A DNA stretch of 64,000 nt from Magnaporthiopsis rhizophila. Taxonomy: Eukaryota > Ascomycota > Sordariomycetes > Magnaporthales > Magnaporthaceae. The notes beneath the pieces were generated by a model. That model saw nothing but the letters and a program-made list of their open reading frames with translations, was not told the DNA's origin and did not search any database. The stretch's first letter is position 1; every line of letters begins with the position of its first letter. The position numbers were made by a program, and so were the translations under genes. Below, in pieces: positions 1 to 10,990 of the stretch. The stretch is from NCBI GenBank assembly GCA_003049465.1, contig PYSS01000035.1:185460-249459 (forward strand). Direction: 5' to 3'.

Positions 1-653
1 GACACGCCGGTGAACTCTTTCAGTGGGTTGAGATTCAAGGAATCTTTGGCGCAAAAGTCCACAGAGGCGATAGGCGGGAAGTAGGCGGCATTGGGAGGAG
101 GCTCGTAGAGGCCGTTGATGATGGGAGGCATGACCTGCTGGGCCGACTTTTGTTTTTTGAGAGGTTGTGGCAGCTGGACGAAGTCATCCTTGGCCGCCAT
201 GGCCCGGTGTCGCTTTTTGGTGGACGCATCCTCAGGCGAAGGTTCGGAGGGAACGGCAGCCTCATCGGCGAGGATCAGGCGGAGCGAATGGGACGGTTCG
301 ATAGGACTAGAGTCCTCGAGAAGGGCGCGGATGGAGTTGCTGGCATTCTTGATACGGGCCGAGCCATCGTATTCGTGAGCCGGGACCGCCGCAGATCTGC
401 GAGGCGTGTCGTCGCCGACAAAGGAGGCGAAAGAAGGGATCTGGTGGAAGGCGACGGTCGTGGGGGGCGGCTTCGCCGGCTGCTGTTCGGCGCGTTTGTC
501 CAGTTCGAGGCCCAGAGACGGGAGGGAGACGGGTAAGGTAGCTGGCTTCGAGTACGGGAGAGAGTGCAGGGGCGGCAGCGCATTCGGAGGCACGTAGCCG
601 CCCTTATTATCGCCGTTCAGCAGGTGTATCAGGCGTGGCTCGATGGTGGCCAT
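1..653 (-). CDS. Probable Myb-type DNA-binding protein, N-terminal part (runs off left edge)
   Basis: An ATG at 653 opens an uninterrupted frame of 217 codons that continues past the window edge, so the protein is partial. It begins MATIEPRLIHLLNGDN. Near residues 160-200 it has a lysine-rich stretch and the block QLPQPLKKQK followed by PPIINGLYEPPPN. From memory, this block precedes tandem Myb/SANT repeats in a fungal telomere-repeat-binding-like family. The Myb repeats themselves would lie outside the window, so the DNA-binding role is inferred. The visible part is proline-rich, probably disordered, and has no signal peptide. The gene is divergent from the DUF7704-like gene across about 1.3 kb. 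Confidence 0.6.
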   Translation of the reverse strand, partial: MATIEPRLIHLLNGDNKGGYVPPNALPPLHSLPYSKPATLPVSLPSLGLELDKRAEQQPAKPPPTTVAFHQIPSFASFVGDDTPRRSAAVPAHEYDGSARIKNASNSIRALLEDSSPIEPSHSLRLILADEAAVPSEPSPEDASTKKRHRAMAAKDDFVQLPQPLKKQKSAQQVMPPIINGLYEPPPNAAYFPPIASVDFCAKDSLNLNPLKEFTGV

Positions 654-1988
654 CGTGGGAGACCGCAGCGGGCGCTGGCATTGGGGAAACGAAAATAATA
701 GTAGAACGACGAGTGCATGAAACGACAGGGAAAGAAGAAAAAAAAAAAGAGAGGGGAGGGGCACCCTCGGATTGAGGGAAACTGAGGAGACAAGCGGTAA
801 ATGGGGAGGAAAAGAGTAAAAAGAAGGAAATACCTAACCAAAAAAGAGAAAAAAAAGAAGTTGCAACAAGGACCTCCCAGAGGAGAAGCCAGACAGCATG
901 CACGGCTACGGCATGCGAAATCTAGCAGCAGCGGCGGCAGCAGCAGCTCGCGAGACAATTTAGAAAAGGGGGAGCGAATGCAGTGTGTTCGGGGTGGTCA
1001 TCACGAGGTAATGTATGCCGCTGCAACGTTTTGGCTGGTGCCCCTTTCACGTCCAAATTTAGCTGTTCTGGCCGTCGAGCTGTGGTGCGTGCTACGTCTG
1101 GTCCTGTTAGGTGCCGATAGGCGGTACAGGCTCTGGCTGCAGGGCGCGTTGGTGATCTAGGTACCGGGCTGGGCCCTGTGCGGCGAGGGAGGTACCTCAA
1201 GAGCGGGGTTCCATCGGCACAGCGGGAGTAGCGGCCTATCACGGCCTGACCCACACCGGGTTTCAGTGCTTTGGCTTGAGATGCTGGGCGGCCCGTCCAA
1301 TGGCAGCTCGGGGAGGAAGCCTCAGGCGCGACAGAGCCGACCAATTCCGCGAGGCTTGATCCCACTGTCTCAGCCAAGATCCGAAAAGCGTTCGTCGCCA
1401 GACATGAAGGTTGCAAGCCACGGAGGGACGACGCAGTCCGCGGAGGTGGTCACGATGCGCTGTCAATCCCGTGCCGCCCTGGTTTGCCTTGCTTGCCTTG
1501 CCTTGCCTTGCGAGGCACTGAGGGTTGCCCAGATGTGCACTTGGATGGCATTTATGCACTGGGAAACGCGGCTGGTGTTGTGCATCCAATCGGTTGTGGG
1601 ATTTGTCTGGGACCGGGGTGCATGGAAAGCTGCGCGCACGGTTTTCGAGTTGGGCTGCAAAGCGGAGAGGCCAGTCCACCGGCCATTCAACAAATTCCAT
1701 CCATGCTATGGATGTATGGATCATAACCCGTGCGGACCAACAGCAGCGCCCACCATCCAAAGCCGACAGCATACCGCGTAGGTGCGATTCTCGAATGCAC
1801 TTGGTGACGGGAACGGGTACGGACTTACACGTGGAGAAAGGCTTGAGCTACGGACATTGCTTGACAGGCGTCAATCGACGTCATTCGCGCGTCAAGCGCC
1901 GTCCAGCTTTCAATTTGACTAACGGGTTCAAGTCGGCGCCACATCGCAGCCCCTCGGACAAGTGGCTGCCCATCGTCGTCCAGCAACA
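654..1988. other. Intergenic region between divergent genes
   Basis: About 1.3 kb separate two divergent starts. Purine-rich, A-rich tracts at 720-860 lie just upstream of the minus-strand gene. The open frames of 160-170 codons on both strands around 922-1780 overlap each other and show no recognisable protein features, so no gene is called. It probably holds two promoters. Confidence 0.5.
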
Positions 1989-2661
1989 ATGGCCTGCTCC
2001 TGGCTCCCGCCCTTCCCGAGATTCGTCTTCACCATCTTCGAGCCCATCAGCCTGGTGTAAGAGTCCAACAAAACTCCCAGACGATGGATGGCTACATGTC
2101 TCTCTCTCCGGTGGGCATCGCTAATGCTGCGGCCGGCCAGCGCTGGCTGTGTCCCTGGGATTGTGGCCCCTGACTGGTTTATCGGGCAGCAGATGGCACA
2201 GCACACGCCCGTGCCGTCTTCAAAAAACTCCCAGCTCGTCGCTCAGCAGTTGGGGAATGCATTCGGACTGCTCGCCATGGTCGGCGCTGCGGTCCTCTAC
2301 ACCACGAGCGAGCCCAAGGTCGTCCGGAACTACCTGGTCGCGCTCTGGATAGCCGACATCGGTCACGTTTACCTAACCTGCCGCGGGCTCGGCAGCGACA
2401 GGTTCATGGACGTTGCGTCGTGGAACGCCATGACCTGGGGCAATGTGTTTGTGACGGTACGCTCCTCCTCCTCATCCTTCTCCTCGCTTCGTTCCCTGCC
2501 CGATTCCTGCGGCATAAAAATGCAGCAATGATACTGACTAGGCACAGCTCTTGTTGTGTTTGACAAGGACTGCATACTTGCTGGGCTGGTTTGGACCAGA
2601 TCGGCCAGTGGCAGGCGGTGGCTATTCTGCTGCCAAACCCAAGGCCATGAAGAGTCTGTAA
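1989..2661 (+). CDS. Small multi-pass membrane protein, DUF7704-like fungal family
   Basis: Three exons: 1989-2056, 2141-2456 and 2542-2661. Both introns are GT-AG, with CTAAT and CTGAC branch-like sites. The joined product starts MACSWLPPFPRFVFTIFEP and reads on through APDWFIGQQ, LYTTSEPKVVRNYL and FMDVASWNAMTWGN to a C-terminal helix, LLLCLTRTAYLLGWFGP. About four hydrophobic segments are visible, and the length of about 167 residues suits the small fungal family I know as DUF7704. The function of that family is unknown; a membrane location is inferred. Splicing is well supported because the first exon supplies the family-typical N-terminus and the third restores the last membrane helix. 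Confidence 0.82.
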
Positions 2662-3750
2662 AAGATGCCAATTGCCTGTATCGAGCCTGGCTCACAGGCA
2701 GGGGGCACCCACCGACGGCTTGTGTAGGCGACAGCCATTTCGGCTCGTTCTGGTTTGCTCATAATGTAGCAACCTTGCTGCTGAGCTCGAACACGTCTCC
2801 GTTTGACATATCACTTCCAAATCCCGAGAGGGTGTCGACCCCATGCCACGAGGCAGCAGTCGCTGGTGTGGGTGCACAACGTCCCATCTATCCCCGTGGG
2901 ACATGGCGGTCGTCTCGGTTAATCCCAGTGGTGGTGGCCTGGTGAGCTCGCCAAAATTGATTTTCAGTCAGCCGCCAAAATATCGAGATCGCCTTGTTCC
3001 TAGGTACCTACCTCTTCTTGGTCTATCTCCTTGTTGCTGCTGGATTTCCTCCCCTTCTGTCGGTCTAGTGGGCTGTGAGAACATATCAAAAAAGCTGTGC
3101 TGCAGGCGGTCAGTCGCCCCACTGCTGAAGCCTGCCATTGAGATTCCCAGCTTTGGCTCTTCGACCCGTCCAGTCGAATAAAAAACACGTCTCACATCTT
3201 CCCACTGTGCCAGCGGTTTTGGCCAGGCTGCGTGATACCTACACACCACCGTCATCTTTATCGCTGCAGCTTCCAGGTGGTTCGGAAATACAAGCCAACA
3301 ACACGCACCTGCGTCTCTGCTCGCAGCAGGCTCATACAAACCCTCTAGTATTGGGCAATGGCACGCCCGACCTGACTCTGATAGGTTGGGCATGAATGCT
3401 GCATAATGGGGGCCTCTGGGCCGATTCTGCCCTACCGGCCCTGGTCTGGTCACCGCTGCGACCTCACCTCCCCCATCCTGCCGCCGGATTTCTCCCTTCT
3501 CTCCGTCCGTCTCGATCTTGACTACACACCTCATGCGACGTAGGGCAAGTCCTCGACGTCCACTCGCAGCTGTCTCTACGCAATTTTGCGGCATTGCGCC
3601 ATCCTTTTTGCGGCAACCGCGTAACGGCGACTCGTCCAAGGCCTCCTCCCCGCCTGAGGCTTGTTGGCCCAATTGCCGGTCGTTGCCACCCAAGGTTGGG
3701 CACCAGGGAGGGTACCCCGCCGACGAAAGGAGGGTGCCGTGCCCAAACGT

Positions 3751-3786
<36 letters not shown>

Positions 3787-3836
3787 ACCCANAAAAAAAA
3801 GCCGCCCAAGGCGAATTCAACGCAAGCTCGGGAGGG
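2662..3836. other. Intergenic region with a poly-A tract and single-N gap
   Basis: No supported gene. A 262-codon minus-strand frame at 2968-3756 has no recognisable family features and is treated as chance. A long poly-A tract at about 3755-3785 is followed by an ambiguous base at 3792, which suggests a sequencing or assembly problem. The promoter of the TPR gene should lie here. Confidence 0.5.
3755..3801. other. Homopolymer tract with ambiguous base
   Basis: A run of about 30 adenines, then ACACCCA, one N at 3792 and more adenines. The sequence here is unreliable. It matters because the reading frame of the following TPR gene is formally open through it. Confidence 0.9.
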
Positions 3837-6407
3837 ATGCCCGACGCGCTGCAGCCGCGGCAGCGGTTCGAGACGCTGAGGGCGAGTCTCTTCGGCCTCT
3901 CAGAAGCCCTGTTTGACAAGGCTCCATTCTCCCGCCAGGGCGGCAGCGGCGGCTTCCGCGGCTCTGGCCCGGAGATAGTCACCATATCCCGCGGTCTTGG
4001 CTCGGCCGATCTGGTGCTGCGCCGATTCGAGGAGAGCTGGCAGCGTCTGCGAGTCGAGGACCGCCAAATTCTCTGGGACGAGTGGGACGCCTGCTTGACC
4101 AAGATGCTGAGCAATGTCCGTCAGCCCTGCATCCTCTGCCACGTGGCCCCCGGCATCGATTCCGCCTCGCACCCGGCCACCGGTCTGGACTGCACCTCGT
4201 GCGGCACCAGGGTCGCATTATACGCCGAGGAGCTGGAGACCAGCGCCAGCAGGCTTACCGACACCCTCAAAACACTCGCGCCCATCTCGGCGGTGACCGT
4301 GCCAGCCCCGCCGGCGTCGCCGGCCCCGACAGACGTCGCCTTGTCTTTTCCGGCCGTGGGATCGGAAGCTGCCGACGCCAGGATAGCGGAGCTGGAAGCC
4401 AAGCTGCTTGAGGCAGAGAAGAAATGGCTGGCCGCGGGAAATGATTGTAAAGCAGCCGAAGACAAATGCAAGGTTGCTGAGGAAAAATGTACGGCAGCCG
4501 AGGAAAAGTGTATGGCGGCCGAGGTCAGGTGGGCGGAAGCCGAAGGCAACTGCAAGGTTGCCGAAGCCAGGTCTGCCGCCGCCGAGGCCAAGTACGTAGA
4601 ATACAGCGAGATCTTGCAGCAGGCGCAGGACGCGCTTGAAACCGCCAACTTCGAGAAGAACAGTCAGACGGAGGAGCTGGAGAGCCTTCGCAAAGAGAGG
4701 GATGATCTCCAGGTGAGCAATGCGCTTCTCGAAGGCGACCTCAAGCTCGTCATGGAGATGGTCGAGCAGTTCGCCGAAGACCTGGACGTGCTCATGAGGT
4801 GGGGATCCGCCCAATTAGCATACGCGCAGCTTGACCGGATGCTGCGTCGAGAGCTCAGTCGCCTTCCAGATACTCCCGAGACGGAGAAGCAGCGCGGCGA
4901 CCTAAAAGTCAAATCGATGAGGTTCAGGCACAAGCAGTCCGTGGCTCTGATGAGGCTTGGCCGCCACCAGGAGGCCGAAAATATGTGCAGAGAGGTCTAT
5001 GAGGAAAAGGCAGTCCTCGAGGCTGGGACCTCAAAGGTTGTTGTGCGGAGCTTGCTCAAGGATTACTGCGATATTTTGGTCAAAAACGGCAAGTTTGACA
5101 TCGCAGAGCAACAATACCAGCTCGTCTTGTGGACAGAACTGGGACCGGGGACCACAGACCGCGAAGACGAGAAGGAGCGCTTTGTCATCTACTCCCGTCT
5201 CGGCGACATCAAGATGGAGCAAAAAAGATACGTGGATGCTGCGCGACTGCACAAGGATGCGCTGGAGAAGGTCATGGAGCTGCTGCCGCTGGATGTGGAC
5301 CAGGCAGCCGAGTGCGCCGTCAAATGCCTCGGCTCGCAGCGGATGCAAGACGACTCGTTTGCCATCACAGACAACACCATCGGCAAGCATCTCGAGACCA
5401 TATGGGTCTCGAGAAACCAAGGTTCCGAGAAACGTGCGGTGCTGGAGTGCGGGCATGAGCATGGCGTGCGGCTGCTCGACGACGACAAGGACGAAGAGGC
5501 AGCGACGGTGCTATCGACCGTGTGGGAGCGCAGAAAGGCGCTCGGCGAGGCTTACAAAAGCGCCTCGATGGAGACGGCGCTCTGCCTCGTCGACGTCTCG
5601 GTCAAGATGGACAACACGTTTCGACTCGAGTCGCTATACCACTGGATCACCCAGAACGCGACGGCGGATCAGGGCGAGGCGGACCGGCTGTGGGCGCGGT
5701 ACCGCCTGGGGTGCGTCCAGGCGGTGCTGCGGAAGAACGCGGTGGCCGAGAACAACCTGCGGCGGGCGCTGCGCAAACAGCAGGACGTGTTCGGCAAGGA
5801 CGACCCGGACACGCTGCAGTACACGCAGGTGCTCGCCGAGGTGTTGCGGCGCTCGGACCACGGCGACGACGCCCTGGCGCTCGTCAGGGACGCGTGGGAG
5901 GCCAAGAAGCGGTACCCGCGGGGCACGCTGCTGGCGTTGCTGCGCATCGGCCACCTATACGGCGACATGCTATCCGAGTCCAACATGCCCAAGGACCTGG
6001 CCGTGGCCGAGGGCGTGCTGCGCGAGGTGTGGGAGGACGTGCACCTGAACCTGTCGACCATGGCCATCTCGGCCTCGGAGCTGACGTCATCGCAGCTCTC
6101 GGGGCTCGTGTCGGCCGGCGACTGCTACGCCTTCGTTATGCTGAAGCGCTCCCGGTTCGCCCAGGCCAAGGAGGTGCTGCAGTCCGTGCTGGACTGGAAG
6201 GTGTGGCTGAAGGTCGAGCCAGCCGCCGTCGAGCGGACAAAGTACCTGATCAGCAAGGCGAACGAGCTCGAGCTCAAGGAGGCCGAGAACAAGAAGATCA
6301 AGTACCAGCCGACGACGCGGCCGCACTACCACCCGCTGAGGCTGAGGCACCTCCTCGACCGGTGGTACAGCGCCGGCACCGTCTCGGGGCTTATTTCGAA
6401 TTCGTAA
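3837..6407 (+). CDS. Coiled-coil and TPR-repeat protein of unknown function
   Basis: A single open frame of 856 codons. The frame stays open upstream through the poly-A tract, which would encode poly-lysine, so I start at the first ATG after that tract (MPDALQPRQRF). Two CxxC pairs at C98/C101 and C119/C122 could bind zinc. Residues about 195-258 form a coiled coil of near-perfect 7-residue units of the type KCxxAEE. From about residue 360 to 800 there are degenerate TPR-like helix pairs, for example LMRLGRHQEAENMCREVYE and NNLRRALRKQQDVFGKDDPDTL, which resemble kinesin-light-chain-type TPRs of fungal NLRs. No NACHT or NB-ARC ATPase motif is present. A protein-protein interaction role is likely; the partners are unknown. 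Confidence 0.85.
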   Translation: MPDALQPRQRFETLRASLFGLSEALFDKAPFSRQGGSGGFRGSGPEIVTISRGLGSADLVLRRFEESWQRLRVEDRQILWDEWDACLTKMLSNVRQPCILCHVAPGIDSASHPATGLDCTSCGTRVALYAEELETSASRLTDTLKTLAPISAVTVPAPPASPAPTDVALSFPAVGSEAADARIAELEAKLLEAEKKWLAAGNDCKAAEDKCKVAEEKCTAAEEKCMAAEVRWAEAEGNCKVAEARSAAAEAKYVEYSEILQQAQDALETANFEKNSQTEELESLRKERDDLQVSNALLEGDLKLVMEMVEQFAEDLDVLMRWGSAQLAYAQLDRMLRRELSRLPDTPETEKQRGDLKVKSMRFRHKQSVALMRLGRHQEAENMCREVYEEKAVLEAGTSKVVVRSLLKDYCDILVKNGKFDIAEQQYQLVLWTELGPGTTDREDEKERFVIYSRLGDIKMEQKRYVDAARLHKDALEKVMELLPLDVDQAAECAVKCLGSQRMQDDSFAITDNTIGKHLETIWVSRNQGSEKRAVLECGHEHGVRLLDDDKDEEAATVLSTVWERRKALGEAYKSASMETALCLVDVSVKMDNTFRLESLYHWITQNATADQGEADRLWARYRLGCVQAVLRKNAVAENNLRRALRKQQDVFGKDDPDTLQYTQVLAEVLRRSDHGDDALALVRDAWEAKKRYPRGTLLALLRIGHLYGDMLSESNMPKDLAVAEGVLREVWEDVHLNLSTMAISASELTSSQLSGLVSAGDCYAFVMLKRSRFAQAKEVLQSVLDWKVWLKVEPAAVERTKYLISKANELELKEAENKKIKYQPTTRPHYHPLRLRHLLDRWYSAGTVSGLISNS

Positions 6408-7203
6408 GGCGGGCGGCGAGATTTACCGCAACCGCTTACGTATTGAAGGATGATCGAGGTAAGGACAGGGACCGAAGAGCTAGTCTGAGAGCGTGTTTTT
6501 AACAGAAGAAATGGGTATGTTTCAGTCTCGCGGCGGCGGGATATCCCTCGTTCATACGAAACACACTCGCTGACAAAGCTCCAAAAGCGAGTGCGTCCCA
6601 TTCGCGCGCGGCGGGGATGAGTCTTGAACAGACGTATGTACAGTATATCCGTACCTATCACACGCTGTCGCCACCCTTCCATGCACAGCGGCTCCATAAA
6701 GCCCGCCAACGGCGTCTCGAAGAAAACGAGGGGCAGGCCGGTTGAGATTGGACGGTGGATCTCACTCGTCCGTTGTTTTCACTACTTATTTTTCCCTATC
6801 TCTCCTTTCTAGTGCTCGAACTTGGGACCTGGGCCGGCATCTTCTTTTTTTAAAATGTTTCACCAAAGCGATATTGTACTATAGCGGATCATAGCCGCGG
6901 CTTTGCACCTTAGATGTCAGGCGGAGGTAGGTTAGATAGATATTTCATGTGTCCCTGGCGCGTAGCGACGTATGATAAGGTAAAGATTGCGGTAGAAGTA
7001 ATGAATGCATTTTATGAGCTATTTTACAACCAGCCATACATAACTGCAACTGTGGCCGAAAAGAAACCCAGCATCACCTCTACCTCATCTTCAAACGCCT
7101 TTAAGACTTCGTCTTTCGTCTCCTTGCCCGGCAAGGCGCCCCACTAGACTGTAGGGCGGCGCTTCATCTACCCGTCCTCGTGCCACGCAGCCTCTTTCGG
7201 AAA
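6408..7203. other. Intergenic region downstream of the TPR gene
   Basis: Only short frames without recognisable features. The first part is probably the 3' UTR of the TPR gene. Nothing else is identified. Confidence 0.5.
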
Positions 7204-8080
7204 TCAACTGCACTCTTCCGTAAGCTGGTCGTCCTTGTTCCGAAGACGGGCCGGTGCCGAGCATGTCGAGGAAACAGCTGGAAGATGCGCCGCTACCTGC
7301 AAGAACTTATTTTGCCAAAGCCCATGTAAACCAGCACCTGGCCGTCCTCTCCGTCGGCTGCCCCACCCGAAGTCTCGCAGCCACAGACATGCCGTGCTCG
7401 TACGCCCATATATGGCAGAAGACCCGCGTAGCCGCGCATTGCGGGCCTGGCTGAAGCGCACCCGGGAGCCACACACGCGTCCCGCCGAGGACGCCTCGTC
7501 GCCCAGGGCTGACCCAGAGAGCAAGTCCTTGGACACGGCCCAGACGCGGCGGAAGAAGTCGGCGTCGCGTTACTGTATTAAGCCGCGGCTTCGAGGCGGG
7601 TTGTAGTCGACGTACGTCGCCGATGGTTGTCGCGGTACTCGAGGATGTCCCGCGCCGCCATACCCGCTACCGCCACCTCACTAGGAACCGCGTGTCTGCT
7701 GTCGAGGAGCTCGTCGTTGGGGTCTCTGGAGGCGATACCGCTTGGACTCGTGTCTCGGCAGGATCCCGCGCGTCCGGAAGGGACCAAGATGCCTCTCCTT
7801 CAAGACGTAGCCGGCCATTACGTAGCGATCCAGAAGCCTCGCCTTGGAGTAGTCAGAGCCGGGGGCGCCTAGAAGTTGACCCTTTCAGTTGGTTCTTTTT
7901 CTAAAAGACGCAGGTGTAAATCCAGGATTGGCATTTCCGGGTCGGTACGGTGTCAAACTCCAGCTCGGCAAAGAGCTTATTGACGAGCTGCAAGCGCACT
8001 GTCCGCGGCAACTTGCGGCTGACCACGGTGACGACGAGGATGCTACGGACTACCTTGTCGGGCAGCTCCAGGAGACTCAT
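7204..8080 (-). pseudogene. Possible F-box-type gene relic
   Basis: An ATG at 8080 opens a 59-codon frame starting MSLLELPDKVVRSILVVTVV and continuing with LPRTVRLQLVNKLFAEL. This pattern matches the N-terminal F-box-like helices of a large fungal F-box/ankyrin family. A stop follows within 60 codons. Further coding-like pieces continue in shifting frames down to about 7210, for example a stretch containing DFFRRVWAVSKDLLSGSALGDEASS, without a continuous product. The family assignment rests only on the first 45 residues. Confidence 0.35.
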
Positions 8081-8900
8081 TGATTGCTACCAGCCTCCCC
8101 GAGGTGGATGCCCTGTCTGCTTGAGGCGTTTTCAAGGCTCCTAGCAAAAGCGATTATCACCTATAGTCCCGGAACGACCGCCTTTGCCCACTTTCAAAGA
8201 TTACGAGAATGGAAAGGCTGTAGATGATGACGGAGCTTTTATGTTTCCCGATTAATTTTTCGTGGTGTATACCTCTAGATGAGTGGCCGATGATCGCAGC
8301 GAGGCACAACTAAGCGTTTCCATGGGCCCCCAGGCACCGCATGACGGCCGAGCTTGGGGAAGTTCAAGGCACTGTCGACGATGTAGTACCTAGGCACGAT
8401 ATATATAAGGCACAGCAACCCTTCGGGCTCCGGTCAGGATGACGCACGCCTGCTGCCCCTACCGCCACCAGTCATGGTATTCGTGCTGTTTTTTCTCAAT
8501 TACCATGTACTGGTGACCGTCGTGAAACCAGCCTTGAAACCGGTGGTGGCATGCCTATCCAACAAGAAGCGGGCGTCTGATCTGACCTGCTTGTCACTGA
8601 ATGGCACCCCGGGCCGTCTATTGCTCTTTGACGGGCGCAATCCCGCCATATATCCGTTTCTCCTCTTATCTTAGCGGCGCCATTAATGCCTAGGACTCTA
8701 CCGTGCCCTTTCATCCACCTCCTTTCCCCCTATCTCGTTTTGTTTCTAGCACTGCGTGGTTGACAAATCTTTTCGTTCTACGTCAATATCTATCATCCTA
8801 TCTGCCTCTCCCGTACTTCGATAAAGAAACGTAACTGGCCTCCCATCGACAAGCCTTATTGTCCTCACGTTCTCCATCGATTCTCGATATTAGGAAATGT
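8081..8900. other. Gene-poor island, no supported gene
   Basis: Short, overlapping frames only. There is no start, splice pattern or domain I can defend. It lies between two relics pointing away from each other. Confidence 0.45.
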
Positions 8901-8904
8901 CCAG

Positions 8905-10130
8905 TGCTGAGATTATCACGTTCTTGCAAGCGTCGTCGGCACATTGACGGCCACACGCAATACATATGGCTCCATCCAGGACATTCCTGATATCCCTGAA
9001 ACCTTCTACCAGATCACGCCCAAGGTCGCCTTTGTCGTGACGCATCTCGATCAGATCCAATGGAGTGGTTGTAACAAATCCGAAGATGGCTCAACACTAT
9101 CGCCGGCCCAATCAACCAATGCTCCGATAATGCCGATCAATTTGGCCTTGTCCTGCGAAACTGAACCACGACAAGTCCACCTCTTTCTCTGAGCGATACG
9201 TCGCCATCATCCAAGGCTGGAGAGAAAGGGGCGAGTTGAGGACCTCTTGAAGAAGGCTGTGGAGGATGACATGCTGCCTCCGGCCACAATTCTGGCTATA
9301 CCTTTAGCGGCTCTGGCCGTGACTTTGGCAACCTCACTGGAGCTACACTGAATTTGGGACAGGCAGATAGTATAACAGCCCAACGCTGCACTTTGCTTCT
9401 ATTGAAGCTCTCTGTCGCAACAGATACTCACACAATAAAGCACCGCCAAGCAAGTATTACCGAGGTCCCGTAGTTCTGATTCTGCAAACGAATGCTGGAC
9501 CAGTGTCCGAGACCCCTCGTGCCAGTTGCCGTGCCACGCTGAAATCCTGGTCGAACGATCCATGACATTACAAAGCCTGCATGAGGAAAACAAAAATGGC
9601 GTGCGACACAGCGCTTGCTAGTGGGTTCTCCGTAGCCCGGAGTTCGCACGGTGGCGTTTCTGCCTCGACGCTGGCCCTGAAAATGGGCAAAATAACGCTA
9701 CTCTGCTGCATCATCACCAAGCTGGAGGACCAGCGATGACCGGCATCTCGCCTCGCTATTGTTCCTGCCAGACAGCAGACCTACACATCAAACCTGGGAC
9801 GGCAGTCCTGCTCAAAGCCCGAACCCCTGGATTGCGCTCGAACAAACTTTTCCTGTCGACGCCCTCGATGAATGCCAAACGGGACGAGATTCCCTAATGG
9901 ATCGTTCAAAAAGTAACTGGCAAGACGTCGGGGAACGGCTGCGGACCGCAGGGGAGGCACGAGACACTCGCTTGAGATCGATAAGGCCTCCGTTCCGCCG
10001 CGGTCAGCGCTTATATCCATGGCATTTACGGCATGATCCAAACGATACGGACGCCCAGATCATGGCCTCCCTATCCCCCGCTCCGAGCAACAAGGTCAAG
10101 CAGGGTCCCTTGGCTAGTGTGGACTATTCC
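8905..10130 (+). pseudogene. Degenerate NLR-type gene (SesA-like N-domain and NACHT remnant)
   Basis: At 8944-9075 the translation TYGSIQDIPDIPETFYQITPKV resembles the N-terminal SesA-type helical domain of fungal STAND/NLR proteins. Another frame continues at about 9180-9255 with STSFSERYVAIIQ and RVEDLLKKAVED. At 9855-9885 the peptide VDALDECQTGRDSLMD matches the Walker B region (hhhhDALDEC) of NACHT ATPases. About 40 codons later, in a third frame, SVPPRSALISMAF/VSAAVSAYI resembles the segment after the NACHT core. Frames change at least three times and stops intervene, and I see no P-loop. Known family role: cytosolic non-self recognition and programmed cell death. This copy looks dead. 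Confidence 0.5.
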
Positions 10131-10811
10131 TGCATCTATTAGGCCGATTATCCGCGTGACTCTCGCTCAGAGTCGACTCGCGTTATTGGGGAGAGGATGA
10201 CCTACTGCGCAGGTTTGTAGAGACCCAGCCTCGCACCGGCTCGAAGCACTGGTTCTATATGAAGGAATCCACTCCATGCATCTTTCGATTCCGTTTGCTC
10301 GGTTAAGATCGTGGGACGTATCACTTTGAACAATACTCCCACAGGAAAAAATAAGCGTCTACATCGAAGAGTGCGCCACCCAGCGCGAAAGGATGGCTGC
10401 TATTGTGGCCAAGGGTCGGTCCTGGTTGTTGAGCTCCGTCTAACATGATGATTTCTTCGGGGAAGCAGCCAAGCAGAGAGACGACAGCCCAAAGGCGAAG
10501 ATCAGCATACCCGCCGCTTCACGGGGCTGTGTCACACTCGCGGACCTCGTTTACGACATGTGGCCGTTTCTTGTCACATCCAAGCTGCTACGAGCAGTGC
10601 CCACTTCAAAGCTACATATTATATCCTGGAGTGCATGGCCTTAGACATGGCTCTGTCGTTGCCATACCCGCCAAGCGTGCAACCGGTGTTAGCGTGGTCT
10701 CGGCGTTAAAGAGCTGGCCGGTCTCATGAACCCCGCCCAAGAAAGCAAACTCGCCCGAAGAATTGCGGAAAGGAGATACAGGAACGATACAAAGTGACGG
10801 CGGGTTGTCGT

Positions 10812-10855
<44 letters not shown>

Positions 10856-10990
10856 ANNNNNNNNNNNNNNNNNNNNNNNNNNNNNNNTTTTTTTTTTTTT
10901 TTTTTTTTTCTGCGAGAACGAGCCCCCATGACCGAGCCCTCCGCGAGGCTAGCCCCTGTGCGGACGGCTCCCAATATCGTATGGGGCCTC
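10131..10990. other. Gene-poor stretch after the NLR relic, including an assembly gap
   Basis: Coding-like fragments exist at 10390-10790, but no family can be named. One fragment (NPAQESKLARRIAERRYRND) faintly recalls a bZIP basic region; this is too weak to call. The poly-T/N gap is listed separately. Confidence 0.4.
10813..10909. other. Assembly gap: poly-T, 31 N, poly-T
   Basis: About 42 thymines, then GA, a run of N at 10857-10887, then about 22 thymines. The true sequence and length between the tracts are unknown. Confidence 0.97.

Noticed and set aside
2968..3756. 262-codon minus-strand frame
   Set aside because: No domain, no splice pattern, and it overlaps the homopolymer region; taken as chance.
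3594..3836. N-terminal extension of the TPR protein through a poly-lysine run
   Set aside because: It begins with a non-ATG codon and depends on a homopolymer with an ambiguous base. The ATG at 3837 is a better start.
4957..6048. 363-codon frame inside the TPR gene
   Set aside because: Arg/Ser/Thr low-complexity shift of the TPR frame caused by GC-rich codons.
10730..10790. bZIP-like peptide NPAQESKLARRIAERRYRND
   Set aside because: About 20 residues with weak spacing match and no supporting context.
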